Below are positions 20,108 to 28,088 of a stretch of 33,307 bases of DNA, piece after piece; positions within the stretch are counted from its first letter, which is position 1, and every line of letters starts with the position of its first letter. Both the position numbers and the translations under genes were made by a program. The stretch comes from an uncultured Flavobacteriales bacterium (GTDB lineage: Bacteria > Bacteroidota > Bacteroidia > Flavobacteriales > BACL11), in assembly GCA_905478185.1 (NCBI GenBank), contig CAJQHO010000023.1, forward strand, positions 1-33,307, given 5' to 3'. A model generated the notes under the pieces. It saw nothing but the letters and a program-made list of their open reading frames with translations, was not told the origin of the DNA and did no database searches.

Positions 20108-20820
20108 TGAAAGTAATTGGTGTTATTCCTGCTCGATATGCGTCCAATCGTTTCCCGGGCAAACCCTTAGCTGATATTTTAGGTAAAAGTATGATACAAA
20201 GAGTGTATGAACAATGTAAAAAATGCACTTTACTATCTGATGTTATAGTTGCGACTGATGATGCTAAAATACTAAATCATGTAATTGAATTTGGGGGGAG
20301 GGCAATGATAACTTCAAAAGATCATCAATCCGGAACAGACAGGTGCAATGAAGTGGCCCAGCAATTAAATAAAAATTATGATGTAATTGTAAATATCCAA
20401 GGAGATGAGCCTTACATCAACGCTAAACAAATTGAAGAAATCATAGCTCTTTTTGATGATGAAAAAACTCAAATAGGAACGCTTGCAAAACAAATTTCTG
20501 ACATCAATTTAGTAGCTGACGGAAACAGTCCGAAAGCTTTATTTGACAGCAATAATTATGCTTTAAATTTTTGCAGGGTAATATCAAATATCTCAACTGA
20601 ATGCACTTATTATAAACACATTGGAATTTATGCTTTTAGGATAGATACACTGAAAGATATTTGTAAGCTACCACAAAGCAAAAACGAAATTAGAGAAAGA
20701 TTAGAACAACTAAGATGGCTTGATAATGGCTATAAAATTAAAGTTGGAATTACTACTTTTGAAGCCATCTCAGTTGATACTCCTGAGGATATTGAAAAAA
20801 TTAAGCAACAAATAAGATAA
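20107..20820 (+). CDS. kdsB: 3-deoxy-manno-octulosonate cytidylyltransferase
   Basis: Activates Kdo as CMP-Kdo for the inner core of lipopolysaccharide (cytoplasm). 237 residues, usual length. Signatures: IPARYASNRFPGKPLADILGK near the N-terminus, VATDD, the SGTDRCNEV motif, VNIQGDEPYI, YKHIGIYAFR and LEQLRWLDNGYKIKV. It overlaps the TonB receptor stop as TAATG, so it is translationally coupled to it, a rather unusual partner for an LPS gene. Confidence 0.95.
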   Translation: MKVIGVIPARYASNRFPGKPLADILGKSMIQRVYEQCKKCTLLSDVIVATDDAKILNHVIEFGGRAMITSKDHQSGTDRCNEVAQQLNKNYDVIVNIQGDEPYINAKQIEEIIALFDDEKTQIGTLAKQISDINLVADGNSPKALFDSNNYALNFCRVISNISTECTYYKHIGIYAFRIDTLKDICKLPQSKNEIRERLEQLRWLDNGYKIKVGITTFEAISVDTPEDIEKIKQQIR

Positions 20821-20826
20821 ATTTCT

Positions 20827-20834
20827 TAATTTCG
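20827..20834 (+). promoter_or_regulatory. -7-like box, near-leaderless start of the HU/SPOR gene
   Basis: TAATTTCG followed by CAC lies 4 nt before the ATG at 20839. It resembles TAnnTTTG with one change. At this distance the transcript would start at or very near the ATG. Confidence 0.5.
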
Positions 20835-20838
20835 CACT

Positions 20839-21795
20839 ATGAATAAATCAGTAGCCCATTATATTTCAGAACTACTTTTTTTACACGATTGTGTAATTGT
20901 ACCAGATTTTGGTGGTTTTGTTGGGAACAGACAATCAGCTAAACTAAATAAAACTACTGGGGCCTTAACGCCTCCATCAAAACAGATTTTATTTAATACC
21001 AACTTAAAAACAAATGATGGCTTACTAATCTCTCATATCACAAATCAAGAAGGGATTGCACAAGATATTGCAAAACAGAATGTAACACTATTTTCTGATG
21101 AAAGCAATGTAAAATTAAACACTTCCAAAGTATTAAGAATTGAAAAAATTGGACTTTTTACAGTTGGGAGAGAGGGGAATATCATCTTTTTACAAGACAG
21201 CTCAACTAATTATAGTTTGGATGCTTTTGGGATGAAGCCAACTTACAATAAGTCAGTTGAAAGAAAAACTGAAACTGAAAAGCAAGTTGAAGTAACAGTT
21301 GAAGGCATAAGAACTAAAAGTAGAAATCCTCAGGCTTTGTTTAGAGCTGCAGCAGTAATTATTCCTTTGGTTGCTTTGTCTTATTTAAGTATTTCTCAAC
21401 AAGAAAGCATCAACAATGTTTACACTCAAATGGCGACTTTAAATCCATTTGCAACTAATGAAACAGTAGAAGAAGTTATTGAAATAACCGCTGAAAAAAT
21501 AGTTGAAATAGAAGTTGATCCAGAGATTTTAGAGATTCCTTCAATTGATGAAGTTGAGACTCCAATTATTACAAAAGAACATACTTATTACATAATTGCA
21601 GGAGCTTTTGCTGAGCAAAAAAATGCAAATAAAATGCTTGCTAAATTGAGCAGATGGAATTTCAATGCAGAGATTGTTACTGGAGGAAGCCTACTTAGAG
21701 TAAGCTATGAATCTTACGATAATAGAGAAGATGCTGTTTTAGCACTTAACAAAATCAAGCAAGAAAATTCATCTGCTTGGTTGCTTACAAAATAA
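20839..21795 (+). CDS. HU-CCDC81 / SPOR domain protein
   Basis: A 318-residue Bacteroidota-specific protein. The first ~140 residues form the HU-CCDC81-type pair of IHF/HU-like domains (VAHYISELLFLHDCVIVPDFGGFVG is diagnostic). A Ser/Lys-rich stretch leads to one membrane helix at about residues 171-189 (RAAAVIIPLVALSYLSIS). After a Glu-rich linker, a SPOR domain (about 248-318, YYIIAGAFAEQKNANKMLAKL...LLRVSYESYDNREDAV) binds denuded peptidoglycan glycan strands. It therefore spans the inner membrane with a possible DNA-binding part inside and a septal-wall-binding part outside, a likely division-linked role. The exact function is not established. Confidence 0.9.
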   Translation: MNKSVAHYISELLFLHDCVIVPDFGGFVGNRQSAKLNKTTGALTPPSKQILFNTNLKTNDGLLISHITNQEGIAQDIAKQNVTLFSDESNVKLNTSKVLRIEKIGLFTVGREGNIIFLQDSSTNYSLDAFGMKPTYNKSVERKTETEKQVEVTVEGIRTKSRNPQALFRAAAVIIPLVALSYLSISQQESINNVYTQMATLNPFATNETVEEVIEITAEKIVEIEVDPEILEIPSIDEVETPIITKEHTYYIIAGAFAEQKNANKMLAKLSRWNFNAEIVTGGSLLRVSYESYDNREDAVLALNKIKQENSSAWLLTK

Positions 21796-21799
21796 ACGT

Positions 21800-22309
21800 A
21801 TGAAAGCAAAAACACCCAGCGAGTCACTTTCAATTACAACTGAAATTGTATTGCCAAATGACACTAATAATTTGAACAACCTAATGGGGGGTAGATTATT
21901 GCATTGGATGGATATTGCAACTGCAATTGCAGCACATAGGCACTGTGGAAGGATAGTTGTAACAGCATCTGTAAATAATGTCTCTTTTGCAAAAGCAATT
22001 CCAGCAGGAAGCATAGTGACTTTGGAAGCTAAAGTATCTCGAGCTTTCACCTCATCAATGGAGGTAATTGTTGATGTATGGATGGAGAACAATCAACACA
22101 AAGGAAAAGTAAAATGTAATGAAGCGATTTACACTTTTGTAGCGGTGGATCAACTAGGGAACCCTATTGATGTGCCACAATTAACGCCTGAATCGGAGGA
22201 AGAAAAAAGTCGTTTTGAGGGAGCGTTGAGAAGAAGGCAACTTTCTTTAATATTATCTGGAAGAATGAAACCTAGTGAAGCAACAGAACTTAAAGCTTTA
22301 TTCACTTAA
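21800..22309 (+). CDS. acyl-CoA thioesterase, hotdog fold
   Basis: Hydrolyses acyl-CoA to free fatty acid and CoA (YciA/ACOT-like family). 169 residues with a single hotdog domain: the N-terminal PNDTNNLNNLMGGRLLHWMDIATAIAAHRH contains the catalytic Asp of WMD, followed by the strands VTASVNNVSFAKAIPAGSIVTLEAKVSRAFTSSMEV. A C-terminal extension of about 35 charged residues follows the domain. It begins 4 nt after the HU/SPOR gene, and its last 12 nt overlap the end of the convergent glycosyltransferase. Confidence 0.92.
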   Translation: MKAKTPSESLSITTEIVLPNDTNNLNNLMGGRLLHWMDIATAIAAHRHCGRIVVTASVNNVSFAKAIPAGSIVTLEAKVSRAFTSSMEVIVDVWMENNQHKGKVKCNEAIYTFVAVDQLGNPIDVPQLTPESEEEKSRFEGALRRRQLSLILSGRMKPSEATELKALFT

Positions 22310-23251
22310 AAACTGATTTTCATCAATTTCTTGCATGCATTTAAAGTGTCCTTTTGGGCATTTATCATACCCAATCTTACTACAAGGTCGGCAACTTAAA
22401 TCTTGCACTTCTATCATTTTAGAGTTTTTATCAGAAAGATAAGGATACATTCCAAACTCAGGAATCGTATTTCCCCAAACAGAATAAATTTTCTTTTTGA
22501 AAGCAGCTGCAATATGCATCATTCCAGTATCATGGCTGATTACATATGCTGAGTTTTTAATCAAAAAAGCAGACTGTAAAAGTGAATGGTCACCGCAGGT
22601 ATTTATTGCGCCAGATGCTTTTGAAATTTCATCACCTGCTGATTTATCATCTGGTCCGCCAATGAGTAAAACAGCTTTATTTAACTTTTTGCAAATAGAA
22701 ATAATCTTGGCAGTTGGCAGGATTTTAGTAGCATGTTGCCCTCCAATTACAAAAGCAATATAATCCTTTGGGTATTCTGCAAAATCAAGTTTATCAGCAT
22801 CAGATAAAAAGAAATCTAGGCCTTTATTATCATTAGTAATTCCTAAAAATTTTATCGTATCCAAATACCTATCTACAATATGAACATCTGGTAAAATATT
22901 GGTTTTAAAGTTAGTTAAAAGGAATTTCTCCCAATTCAATTTATTAAAACTTTTAGCACTAACACCCAGTTTTAATTTCAAGATTTGAGTTCTTAAATTA
23001 GAATGTAAATCAATTACATTATCGTAATTTTCCTTTTTTAAATCAGAAATGACTTCATTAATTGATTTATCAATCTGAAAGACTGAATCAACATAAGGAT
23101 TGTTTTTAAAAAGCGAAACGTAAGGGGCTTTAGTAAGAAAATGCACCTCAGTATTTAATTGAGTTTTAAGCATTCTTACTACAGGTGTTGTTAGTACAAT
23201 ATCACCAATTGAAGAAAAACGTACAACTAATATTTTAAGAGTTTTGGACAC
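22298..23251 (-). CDS. glycosyltransferase family 9 (heptosyltransferase-like)
   Basis: A 317-residue GT-B enzyme that adds heptose or a similar sugar to the LPS core, on the cytoplasmic side of the inner membrane. N-terminal ILVVRFSSIGDIVLTTPVVR is the family signature; YIAFVIGGQHATKILP opens the second domain; VISHDTGMMHIAAAFKKKIYSVWG binds the ADP-sugar. The C-terminus has a Cys cluster (CRPCSKIGYDKCPKGHFKC) common in Bacteroidota members. Start is GTG at 23251. It is divergent from tatD and convergent with the thioesterase (12-nt overlap). It sits near kdsB, which makes LPS-core assembly a common theme. Confidence 0.9.
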   Translation of the reverse strand: MSKTLKILVVRFSSIGDIVLTTPVVRMLKTQLNTEVHFLTKAPYVSLFKNNPYVDSVFQIDKSINEVISDLKKENYDNVIDLHSNLRTQILKLKLGVSAKSFNKLNWEKFLLTNFKTNILPDVHIVDRYLDTIKFLGITNDNKGLDFFLSDADKLDFAEYPKDYIAFVIGGQHATKILPTAKIISICKKLNKAVLLIGGPDDKSAGDEISKASGAINTCGDHSLLQSAFLIKNSAYVISHDTGMMHIAAAFKKKIYSVWGNTIPEFGMYPYLSDKNSKMIEVQDLSCRPCSKIGYDKCPKGHFKCMQEIDENQFLSE

Positions 23252-23276
23252 AGGCGTAAAATTATATAAAAAAACC

Positions 23277-23284
23277 TAATTTCG
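23277..23284 (+). promoter_or_regulatory. -7-like box, near-leaderless start of tatD
   Basis: TAATTTCG followed by CAC, the same 11-mer as before the HU/SPOR gene, lies 5 nt before the tatD ATG. The match supports a real promoter class with very short leaders. Confidence 0.5.
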
Positions 23285-23289
23285 CACCC

Positions 23290-24063
23290 ATGAAATTTAT
23301 AGATACTCACAGCCATTTATACAGCAGTCAATTTAATGATGACAGAACACAAGTTGTTATTAATGCTATTGCTAATGGCGTGAGCACAATTCTACTTCCA
23401 AATATTTCTAGCAAATACACAAAAGGAATGTTGGTCTTATGTGCTGAATTTCCTAATAACTGCTACCCTATGATGGGCTTACATCCATGTGATGTGTCAG
23501 AAGAAAATTTCAAGCATGAAATTGCACATGTTGAGAAAGAACTAGAAACAGGAAAATACACTGCAGTTGGAGAAATTGGTTTAGACTTACATTGGGATAA
23601 AAGCACTTTAGAAATTCAGAAAAAGGCCTTTATTCACCAAGTTAAATTAGCCAAAAAATATAAACTTCCCATAGCAATACATGTAAGAGAATCTTTTGCT
23701 GAGGCAATTGAGCTCATTGAAAAACTAAATGATGAAAATTTAAGAGGTGTTTTTCATTGCTTTACTGGAAATATTGAAGATGCTCAAAGAGTAATCAACT
23801 TAGGAGGTTTTTTTTTAGGAATTGGTGGAGTACTTACTTTTAAAAACTCTGGATTAGACAAAACGATTTCTGAAGTTGATTTACAACATTTAATTTTAGA
23901 AACAGATGCGCCTTACCTTGCGCCAACTCCTTTCAGAGGGAAAAGGAACGAAAGCAAATACATTGTGAATATTGCTGAAAAATTAGCAGAAGTGCATCAA
24001 ATTAGCATTGAAAAAGTGGCTGAAATCACGACTGAAAATGCAAAAAAATTATTCGAATTATGA
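23290..24063 (+). CDS. tatD: TatD-family metal-dependent DNase
   Basis: Hydrolase of the amidohydrolase superfamily with 3'-5' exonuclease or related nuclease activity. 257 residues. Metal ligands are visible: HSH in DTHSHLY (His7, His9), Glu in AVGEIGLDLHWD, and His in AIHVRES and FHCFTG; the final Asp lies in ETDAPYLAP. Its stop overlaps the ansA start (ATGA), so the two are translationally coupled. Confidence 0.94.
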   Translation: MKFIDTHSHLYSSQFNDDRTQVVINAIANGVSTILLPNISSKYTKGMLVLCAEFPNNCYPMMGLHPCDVSEENFKHEIAHVEKELETGKYTAVGEIGLDLHWDKSTLEIQKKAFIHQVKLAKKYKLPIAIHVRESFAEAIELIEKLNDENLRGVFHCFTGNIEDAQRVINLGGFFLGIGGVLTFKNSGLDKTISEVDLQHLILETDAPYLAPTPFRGKRNESKYIVNIAEKLAEVHQISIEKVAEITTENAKKLFEL

Positions 24064-25061
24064 TAAATAAAAGAATATTACTCATTTATACCGGTGGGAC
24101 TATCGGAATGATAAAAGACAAAGTAAAAAACACTTTAGTTCCCTTTAATTTTAATGGATTACTTAAAGCAATTCCTGAGCTAAAAAGTGAGGAAGTGGAT
24201 TTGGAGAATATCAGCATTTCCAACCCTATAGATTCTAGTAATATGAATACTGATGTTTGGGTAGAAATTGCAACACTTATTGAAGATAATTATACTAAAT
24301 ATGATGGTTTTGTAATTCTACACGGCTCAGATACTATGGCCTATACGGCATCAGCATTGAGTTTTATGTTAGAGGGTTTGAATAAAGCCGTAATCCTTAC
24401 AGGCTCGCAAATTCCTATTGGAGTTAGAAGAAGTGATGCCAAGGAAAACTTAATAACTGCTGTTGAAATTGCAACTAGCGGAAAAGTACATGAAGTCTGT
24501 ATTTATTTTGAAGATCAACTTTACAAAGGGACCCGAACAGTAAAAGTTAATACGGAACATTTTGAGGCATTTGAATCTCCAAATTATCCAATATTAGCAG
24601 AAGCAGGAGTAAAAATAAAATACAAAAAAACACTACAAAAAAAGGAGGATAAGAAACTTGTAGTTCATAAATCATTATCCAATGATGTGGCAATTTTAAA
24701 GTTTTTTCCAGGGATTACAATTGAAACTATTAAGGCAGTAATTGGTAGCGCGAAAGGAATTGTAATAGAAAGTTTTGGAGCAGGAAATGCTCCTACCTCA
24801 ACTGAGTTAAGTGCTTTGCTTAATACTGCAAATAAAGAAGGGAAAATTATGTTGAATATTACTCAATGCTTGCATGGAAGTGCAGTTGATGGACAATACG
24901 AAACAAGCGAACCTTTCGGGGGGGCAGGTGTTATTTCTGGGAAAGATATGACAACTGAGGCAGCTATTATAAAGCTGATGTTTTTATTAGGACAAGGGCT
25001 GAGTAATGCAGAAATAAAAGAGGCATTACAAAAAAATATAAGTGGCGAGATTACCGTCTAA
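24060..25061 (+). CDS. ansA: type I L-asparaginase
   Basis: Hydrolyses asparagine to aspartate and ammonia. 333 residues, the cytoplasmic type: no signal peptide before the first catalytic motif IYTGGTIGM (Thr14). The second catalytic motif is VILHGSDTMAYTAS; GSQIPIGVRRSDAKENLI and the domain-swap region with NITQCLHG follow. tatD-ansA is a common flavobacterial gene pair. It is the last chromosomal gene before tRNA-Ser. Confidence 0.94.
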   Translation: MINKRILLIYTGGTIGMIKDKVKNTLVPFNFNGLLKAIPELKSEEVDLENISISNPIDSSNMNTDVWVEIATLIEDNYTKYDGFVILHGSDTMAYTASALSFMLEGLNKAVILTGSQIPIGVRRSDAKENLITAVEIATSGKVHEVCIYFEDQLYKGTRTVKVNTEHFEAFESPNYPILAEAGVKIKYKKTLQKKEDKKLVVHKSLSNDVAILKFFPGITIETIKAVIGSAKGIVIESFGAGNAPTSTELSALLNTANKEGKIMLNITQCLHGSAVDGQYETSEPFGGAGVISGKDMTTEAAIIKLMFLLGQGLSNAEIKEALQKNISGEITV

Positions 25062-25066
25062 TTTTT

Positions 25067-25074
25067 TAGATTTG
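25067..25074 (+). promoter_or_regulatory. -7 box of tRNA-Ser
   Basis: TAGATTTG matches TAnnTTTG and ends 10 nt before the tRNA 5' end. Confidence 0.55.
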
Positions 25075-25084
25075 CCAAAAATTT

Positions 25085-25171
25085 GGTGAGGTGGCCGAGT
25101 GGCTTAAGGCGCACGCTTGGAAAGCGTGTAAACGGGAAACTGTTTCGGGGGTTCGAATCCCTTCCTCACCG
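25085..25171 (+). tRNA. tRNA-Ser(GGA)
   Basis: The acceptor stem GGTGAGG pairs with CCTCACC, the discriminator is G at 25171, and the terminal CCA is not encoded. The anticodon loop TTGGAAA in a CACGC/GCGTG stem gives anticodon GGA. The T-loop GTTCGAATC is canonical, and the extended variable arm marks it as class II Ser. Its 3' end serves as the integration target of the element that follows and is kept intact by it. Confidence 0.97.
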
Positions 25172-25173
25172 CA
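25158..25173 (+). repeat. attL, within the tRNA-Ser gene
   Basis: TCCCTTCCTCACCGCA, covering the end of the T-loop through the acceptor and two bases beyond the tRNA. Identical to 31941-31956. The flanking bases differ on both sides, so the identity block is exactly 16 bp. Confidence 0.88.
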
Positions 25174-25219
25174 ACTATTTTAATATTTATATATAGTAAG
25201 ACTATATCTTAGATACTAT

Positions 25220-25240
25220 GGCAGGACAATTGGCAGGACA
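25220..25240 (+). repeat. paired 12-bp-period sites near attL (candidate integrase arm sites)
   Basis: GGCAGGACA occurs twice, at 25220-25228 and 25232-25240, with a 12-bp period. The closely related pair GTAGGACA lies at 31800-31807 and 31812-31819, upstream of the integrase. Paired direct repeats near both ends of such elements commonly bind integrase or excisionase. The binding role is inferred. Confidence 0.5.
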
Positions 25241-25341
25241 GAATTTTACTTTAAACTACTTAAATAGTTAATAAGTATTTTAACTAACTCGCTAAATTTT
25301 TAGTCTTTTTTTACAATTAGAGTTTGGAAAGTTATCCTTAA

Positions 25342-25626
25342 TTAATCCTCTTCCTCAGCTTCAGTATCTACAAAGTTAATGTTAATGCTAATAGGCTCCA
25401 TCTCTTCCACCTCTTCATAAGCTTTTACCTTTCCAATTGAATAAGGAAGTAGTTTAGAGATGGCATTAATATACTCTGTAGGACTGTCTATCTTATCTAG
25501 CATCTCCATTATCTTGTTTCCGTCAATTGCTTGGCTTATATGCTCTCTTATGAGCTTAGTAGTAGCGCTTACTGAACCTTTAGGTCTTCCTATAGGGTTT
25601 CCGCTTGTTCCTTTCTTAAATGGCAT
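25342..25626 (-). CDS. DUF5681-like protein, terminase-small-subunit-like
   Basis: A 94-residue protein beginning MPFKKGTSGNPIGRPKGS, the SGNPxGRPKGS signature of the DUF5681 family of phage-associated proteins. Some of that family are annotated near terminase genes, possibly as DNA-binding small subunits. A helical middle (SATTKLIREHISQAI...LDKIDSPTEYINAISKLLPY) and an acidic tail with SININFVD follow. It is the first gene after attL, and nearly the same gene begins the second module at 32330. It is probably a core rather than a cargo gene of the element. The ATG overlaps a dyad and follows the shared 13-bp motif at 25641. Packaging function is only a hypothesis. Confidence 0.75.
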   Translation of the reverse strand: MPFKKGTSGNPIGRPKGSVSATTKLIREHISQAIDGNKIMEMLDKIDSPTEYINAISKLLPYSIGKVKAYEEVEEMEPISININFVDTEAEEED

Positions 25627-25640
25627 ATTATATTGTTTAG

Positions 25641-25653
25641 TATATAATAGAAA
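25641..25653 (-). promoter_or_regulatory. shared motif TTTCTATTATATA upstream of the DUF5681 gene
   Basis: Identical 13-mers occur at 29713-29725, before the excisionase operon, and at 32333-32345, before the second DUF5681 gene. All are on the minus strand upstream of a minus-strand gene. It could be a promoter or operator of an element-specific regulator. Here it is 14 nt before the ATG. Confidence 0.5.
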
Positions 25654-25678
25654 GTATGCTCTTTTGTTTTAGTTTATT

Positions 25679-26998
25679 CTATTGACAATTGTCACTAAAG
25701 ATGCAGTTTTGAGGTATCATAAACCAAATAGAGGTTCCTTGAGAAGAAGTTAGAAACCCTTCGCCATTATTATTATGACTTTCCCATAAAGTTCCATCAT
25801 CTACACTAATACAGGTAAGTGCTATGCAATTTTGGATATATATTTGAGGTCCACCATAATATGTTACACCCGTCATATTCGAATTGTTTCCATTTCTCAT
25901 ATCTAATTTAACTAAGCTTGGTATTTCACGCAAGATTAATTCTTTTAAGTTTTCGCAAGAGCTAAGCTTTAAATCAGATATATTACAGTCACGTATATGT
26001 AGACACTCTAACTCTATTTTATTCTCTATATTTAAATCTAAGTTAGTTATTGAGGTTACATCAATATGTTTTAACGAGTTAACATTTTCTAAATTAAGAC
26101 TTATACAATTTCTAAGACGCAATTTTTTTAATAATATATTATTACTAATATCTAGATTAAAATCTACTGAATTTATTAATGCTAAATGGCTAATTAAAGG
26201 GTTGTTACTAAGATCTAAATCTGTAAAATTAGAAGAGCCACTTAAATGAGACAGAAGTGGATTATTACTAAGATCTAATGATGTAAGGGTTGAGTTGCCA
26301 ATACTCAAAGTCCTTAATTTTGTATTTTGGGTTAAATCTAATGAATTCACTTTATGATATATATATACATCTTCTGCACTATATATCCATAAATTTGTAG
26401 TATCTGATAATAATAATGTCTCCAAATTAATAAAATATTCTATACCTGTTAAATCAGCAATCTCATAATCAGAAGAACTGCCATTCGTATTTGATAAATC
26501 AACTAAGTTAAGGTGTTTTATATCAATAATATTTTTTGTGTTAACGTAATTATCTAACACATCATCATATCCTAAAGCAATCAAACATCTTTCAAATGCA
26601 TTATCAGGGATATAGGTGCATTCCTGTAAAAATTCTGTAGTAAAGACATAATTAGCGTGTAGATTAGGGTCATTTGTTTCAGCTTTTATTCTTAGTTCTG
26701 TGTCTGTGTAGGAAGTGACTTCTCCAATTAATAAAGTGTATTCTATAGAGTTAACATAAAATCTTAATTTAATCAAGTCACCATCAATAATCCAAGTTCC
26801 CATTAAGCTATCTTCTTTGCACACTTCTAAATAATAGAAATCTCCTTCTTCAGTTAGAAGCATTCCATTTTCTTCAGAAATATCCCACCATTTCTTCCCA
26901 ATGATAGTATCTTCCATTGTTTGCGGCGTTACCCCCGACTTACTACAAGAAGTTAATAGTAAAATAGGGCAAAGTAATATAAGTAGTAGTTTTTTCAT
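25679..26998 (-). CDS. leucine-rich-repeat surface lipoprotein
   Basis: A 439-residue secreted lipoprotein. The signal peptide ends at the lipobox LLTSC (Cys18). Residues about 20-125 form a lipocalin-like or unassigned beta region (GTWIIDGDLIKLRFYV). YIPDNAFERCLIALGYDDVLDNYV is the usual entry to Bacteroidota LRR domains. About ten LRRs of 20-22 residues follow (SLDLSNNPLLSHL, DLDLSNNPLISHL and so on). The last 50 residues include Cys-containing segments ENCxxL, QNCIALTCISVDDG and QNCIFSDNC. It probably binds a protein or glycan ligand outside the cell. It is the second gene in the element, at the variable cargo position. Confidence 0.85.
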   Translation of the reverse strand: MKKLLLILLCPILLLTSCSKSGVTPQTMEDTIIGKKWWDISEENGMLLTEEGDFYYLEVCKEDSLMGTWIIDGDLIKLRFYVNSIEYTLLIGEVTSYTDTELRIKAETNDPNLHANYVFTTEFLQECTYIPDNAFERCLIALGYDDVLDNYVNTKNIIDIKHLNLVDLSNTNGSSSDYEIADLTGIEYFINLETLLLSDTTNLWIYSAEDVYIYHKVNSLDLTQNTKLRTLSIGNSTLTSLDLSNNPLLSHLSGSSNFTDLDLSNNPLISHLALINSVDFNLDISNNILLKKLRLRNCISLNLENVNSLKHIDVTSITNLDLNIENKIELECLHIRDCNISDLKLSSCENLKELILREIPSLVKLDMRNGNNSNMTGVTYYGGPQIYIQNCIALTCISVDDGTLWESHNNNGEGFLTSSQGTSIWFMIPQNCIFSDNCQ

Positions 26999-27016
26999 TG
27001 TTAATCTATTGTTTTA
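26997..27016. repeat. 20-bp direct repeat, copy 1
   Basis: ATTGTTAATCTATTGTTTTA overlaps the start of the LRR gene and the stop codon of the lipoprotein at 27014. It is identical to 27478-27497. Confidence 0.9.
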
Positions 27017-27469
27017 TTCACAAGATAAGTTTGTGTTAAGTGACTTAACATAATAACTAACTAAATTATCCTCTGATATTTTCATTAATCCATTTTCTAA
27101 TAACTCAAATTCTATTTCAAAATAATCTACATTAGACTCTAAAATTATAGTAAATGGCCAAGCGTGATTATGTTGAGTGGTTGTTATGTAAAATTCTTCT
27201 CCTAAATTGTCATAGTTTTTTCCAAATTTATATTCGTTACAAGTAGTAGAGTTTTTTTCAATTAAAAAATAATTAGAATTGTAAAAACCTATTTGGTCAA
27301 GCAACAAAATTGTATCTCCACTATCAAAATTCCATACTGTTTCCTTATGGTACTCTAAAAAATTTCCATTTGAGGTATCTCCTATTTGAGGCGTTTTTTC
27401 ATTATTTTCTTTCTCACAAGAAAACAAGATAATTGATACTGCTAATAATGTGTAAAGTAGTTTTTTCAT
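27014..27469 (-). CDS. small secreted lipoprotein, unknown
   Basis: A 151-residue lipoprotein with signal peptide MKKLLYTLLAVSIILFSC (Cys18), then a mostly beta-strand, Asn/Glu-rich domain with a C-terminal Cys. I recognise no family. It is bracketed by perfect 20-bp direct repeats (copy 1 includes its stop codon), which suggests that it is a cassette gained or lost by recombination between them. Its first residues resemble those of the LRR lipoprotein (both start MKKLL), so the two may share a duplicated 5' region. Confidence 0.7.
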   Translation of the reverse strand: MKKLLYTLLAVSIILFSCEKENNEKTPQIGDTSNGNFLEYHKETVWNFDSGDTILLLDQIGFYNSNYFLIEKNSTTCNEYKFGKNYDNLGEEFYITTTQHNHAWPFTIILESNVDYFEIEFELLENGLMKISEDNLVSYYVKSLNTNLSCE

Positions 27470-27477
27470 CTTAGTTT

Positions 27478-27497
27478 ATTGTTAATCTATTGTTTTA
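27478..27497. repeat. 20-bp direct repeat, copy 2
   Basis: Identical to 26997-27016 and 481 bp away. It lies upstream of the lipoprotein at 27469. Confidence 0.9.
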
Positions 27498-27506
27498 AAG
27501 TCCAAA

Positions 27507-28088
27507 TTAAAATGCATAACCTACAGAGAAATTAAGGTTTGGTAAATATAAGGTATTTCCGTTATTAACTCCCGATAATGCTGTAGCAATGACACCCGCA
27601 TTTAAATCATATACAAAAGAATTAACTATCCATTGATTTCCAAATAATAAACCTGCACCATTATTTATTTCTTTGTAGGCATTGTCTTTGTTAGAGAAAT
27701 ATCTTCTGATTATATTAGGAGCAATATAAAACCCTCTATTTGCTTTCTTCCAACCTAAGTATACTCTGAAATCAGATGTAAAATAAAATGTATTTAAAGA
27801 GGTGTTAGTGAAAGTGTGATAAACTAATGAACCTACTCCTATTCTGCAACTTGTACGATTAGATATTCTCTTTTCAAATGACAAATTAACCTCACCCCAC
27901 AAGTAAGGCAATATGCTTGTTTTAATAATATTATCCTTTTTCTCTAATGTTGGTCTTTGTTTAATTCTTTCTTTTTTAAATGAGAAGTCTGATTCTGTCC
28001 AATTTTCCTTATTTGATTTTATAGTGTCATTCTGTGCAAAAGCCCAAATAGGAAGAAGTAATATAATTAGTATCTTTTTACTCATCAT
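27507..28088 (-). CDS. small outer-membrane beta-barrel protein
   Basis: A 193-residue protein. The signal peptide ends near WAFAQ (residue ~19). A charged linker to about residue 60 is followed by alternating hydrophobic strands (GEVNLSFEKRI, CRIGVGSLVYHTF, TFYFTSDFRVYLGW, FYIAPNIIRRYF, LNFSVGYAF) that end in Phe, as in outer-membrane barrels of about eight strands. It resembles DUF3575-type proteins but I would not assign it. Its start overlaps the end of the lipoprotein gene by 11 nt, so the two are coupled and may act together at the outer membrane. Confidence 0.7.
   Translation of the reverse strand: MMSKKILIILLLPIWAFAQNDTIKSNKENWTESDFSFKKERIKQRPTLEKKDNIIKTSILPYLWGEVNLSFEKRISNRTSCRIGVGSLVYHTFTNTSLNTFYFTSDFRVYLGWKKANRGFYIAPNIIRRYFSNKDNAYKEINNGAGLLFGNQWIVNSFVYDLNAGVIATALSGVNNGNTLYLPNLNFSVGYAF

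Noticed and set aside
25217-25270. Tiny ORF starting MAGQLAGQ and its look-alike at 31797 (MVGQSVGQ)
   Set aside because: Their similarity is explained by the paired 12-bp-period sites; they are too short and unsupported as peptides.
25679-26998. LRR protein as a possible phage capsid protein
   Set aside because: Signal peptide, lipobox and leucine-rich repeats point to a surface lipoprotein.
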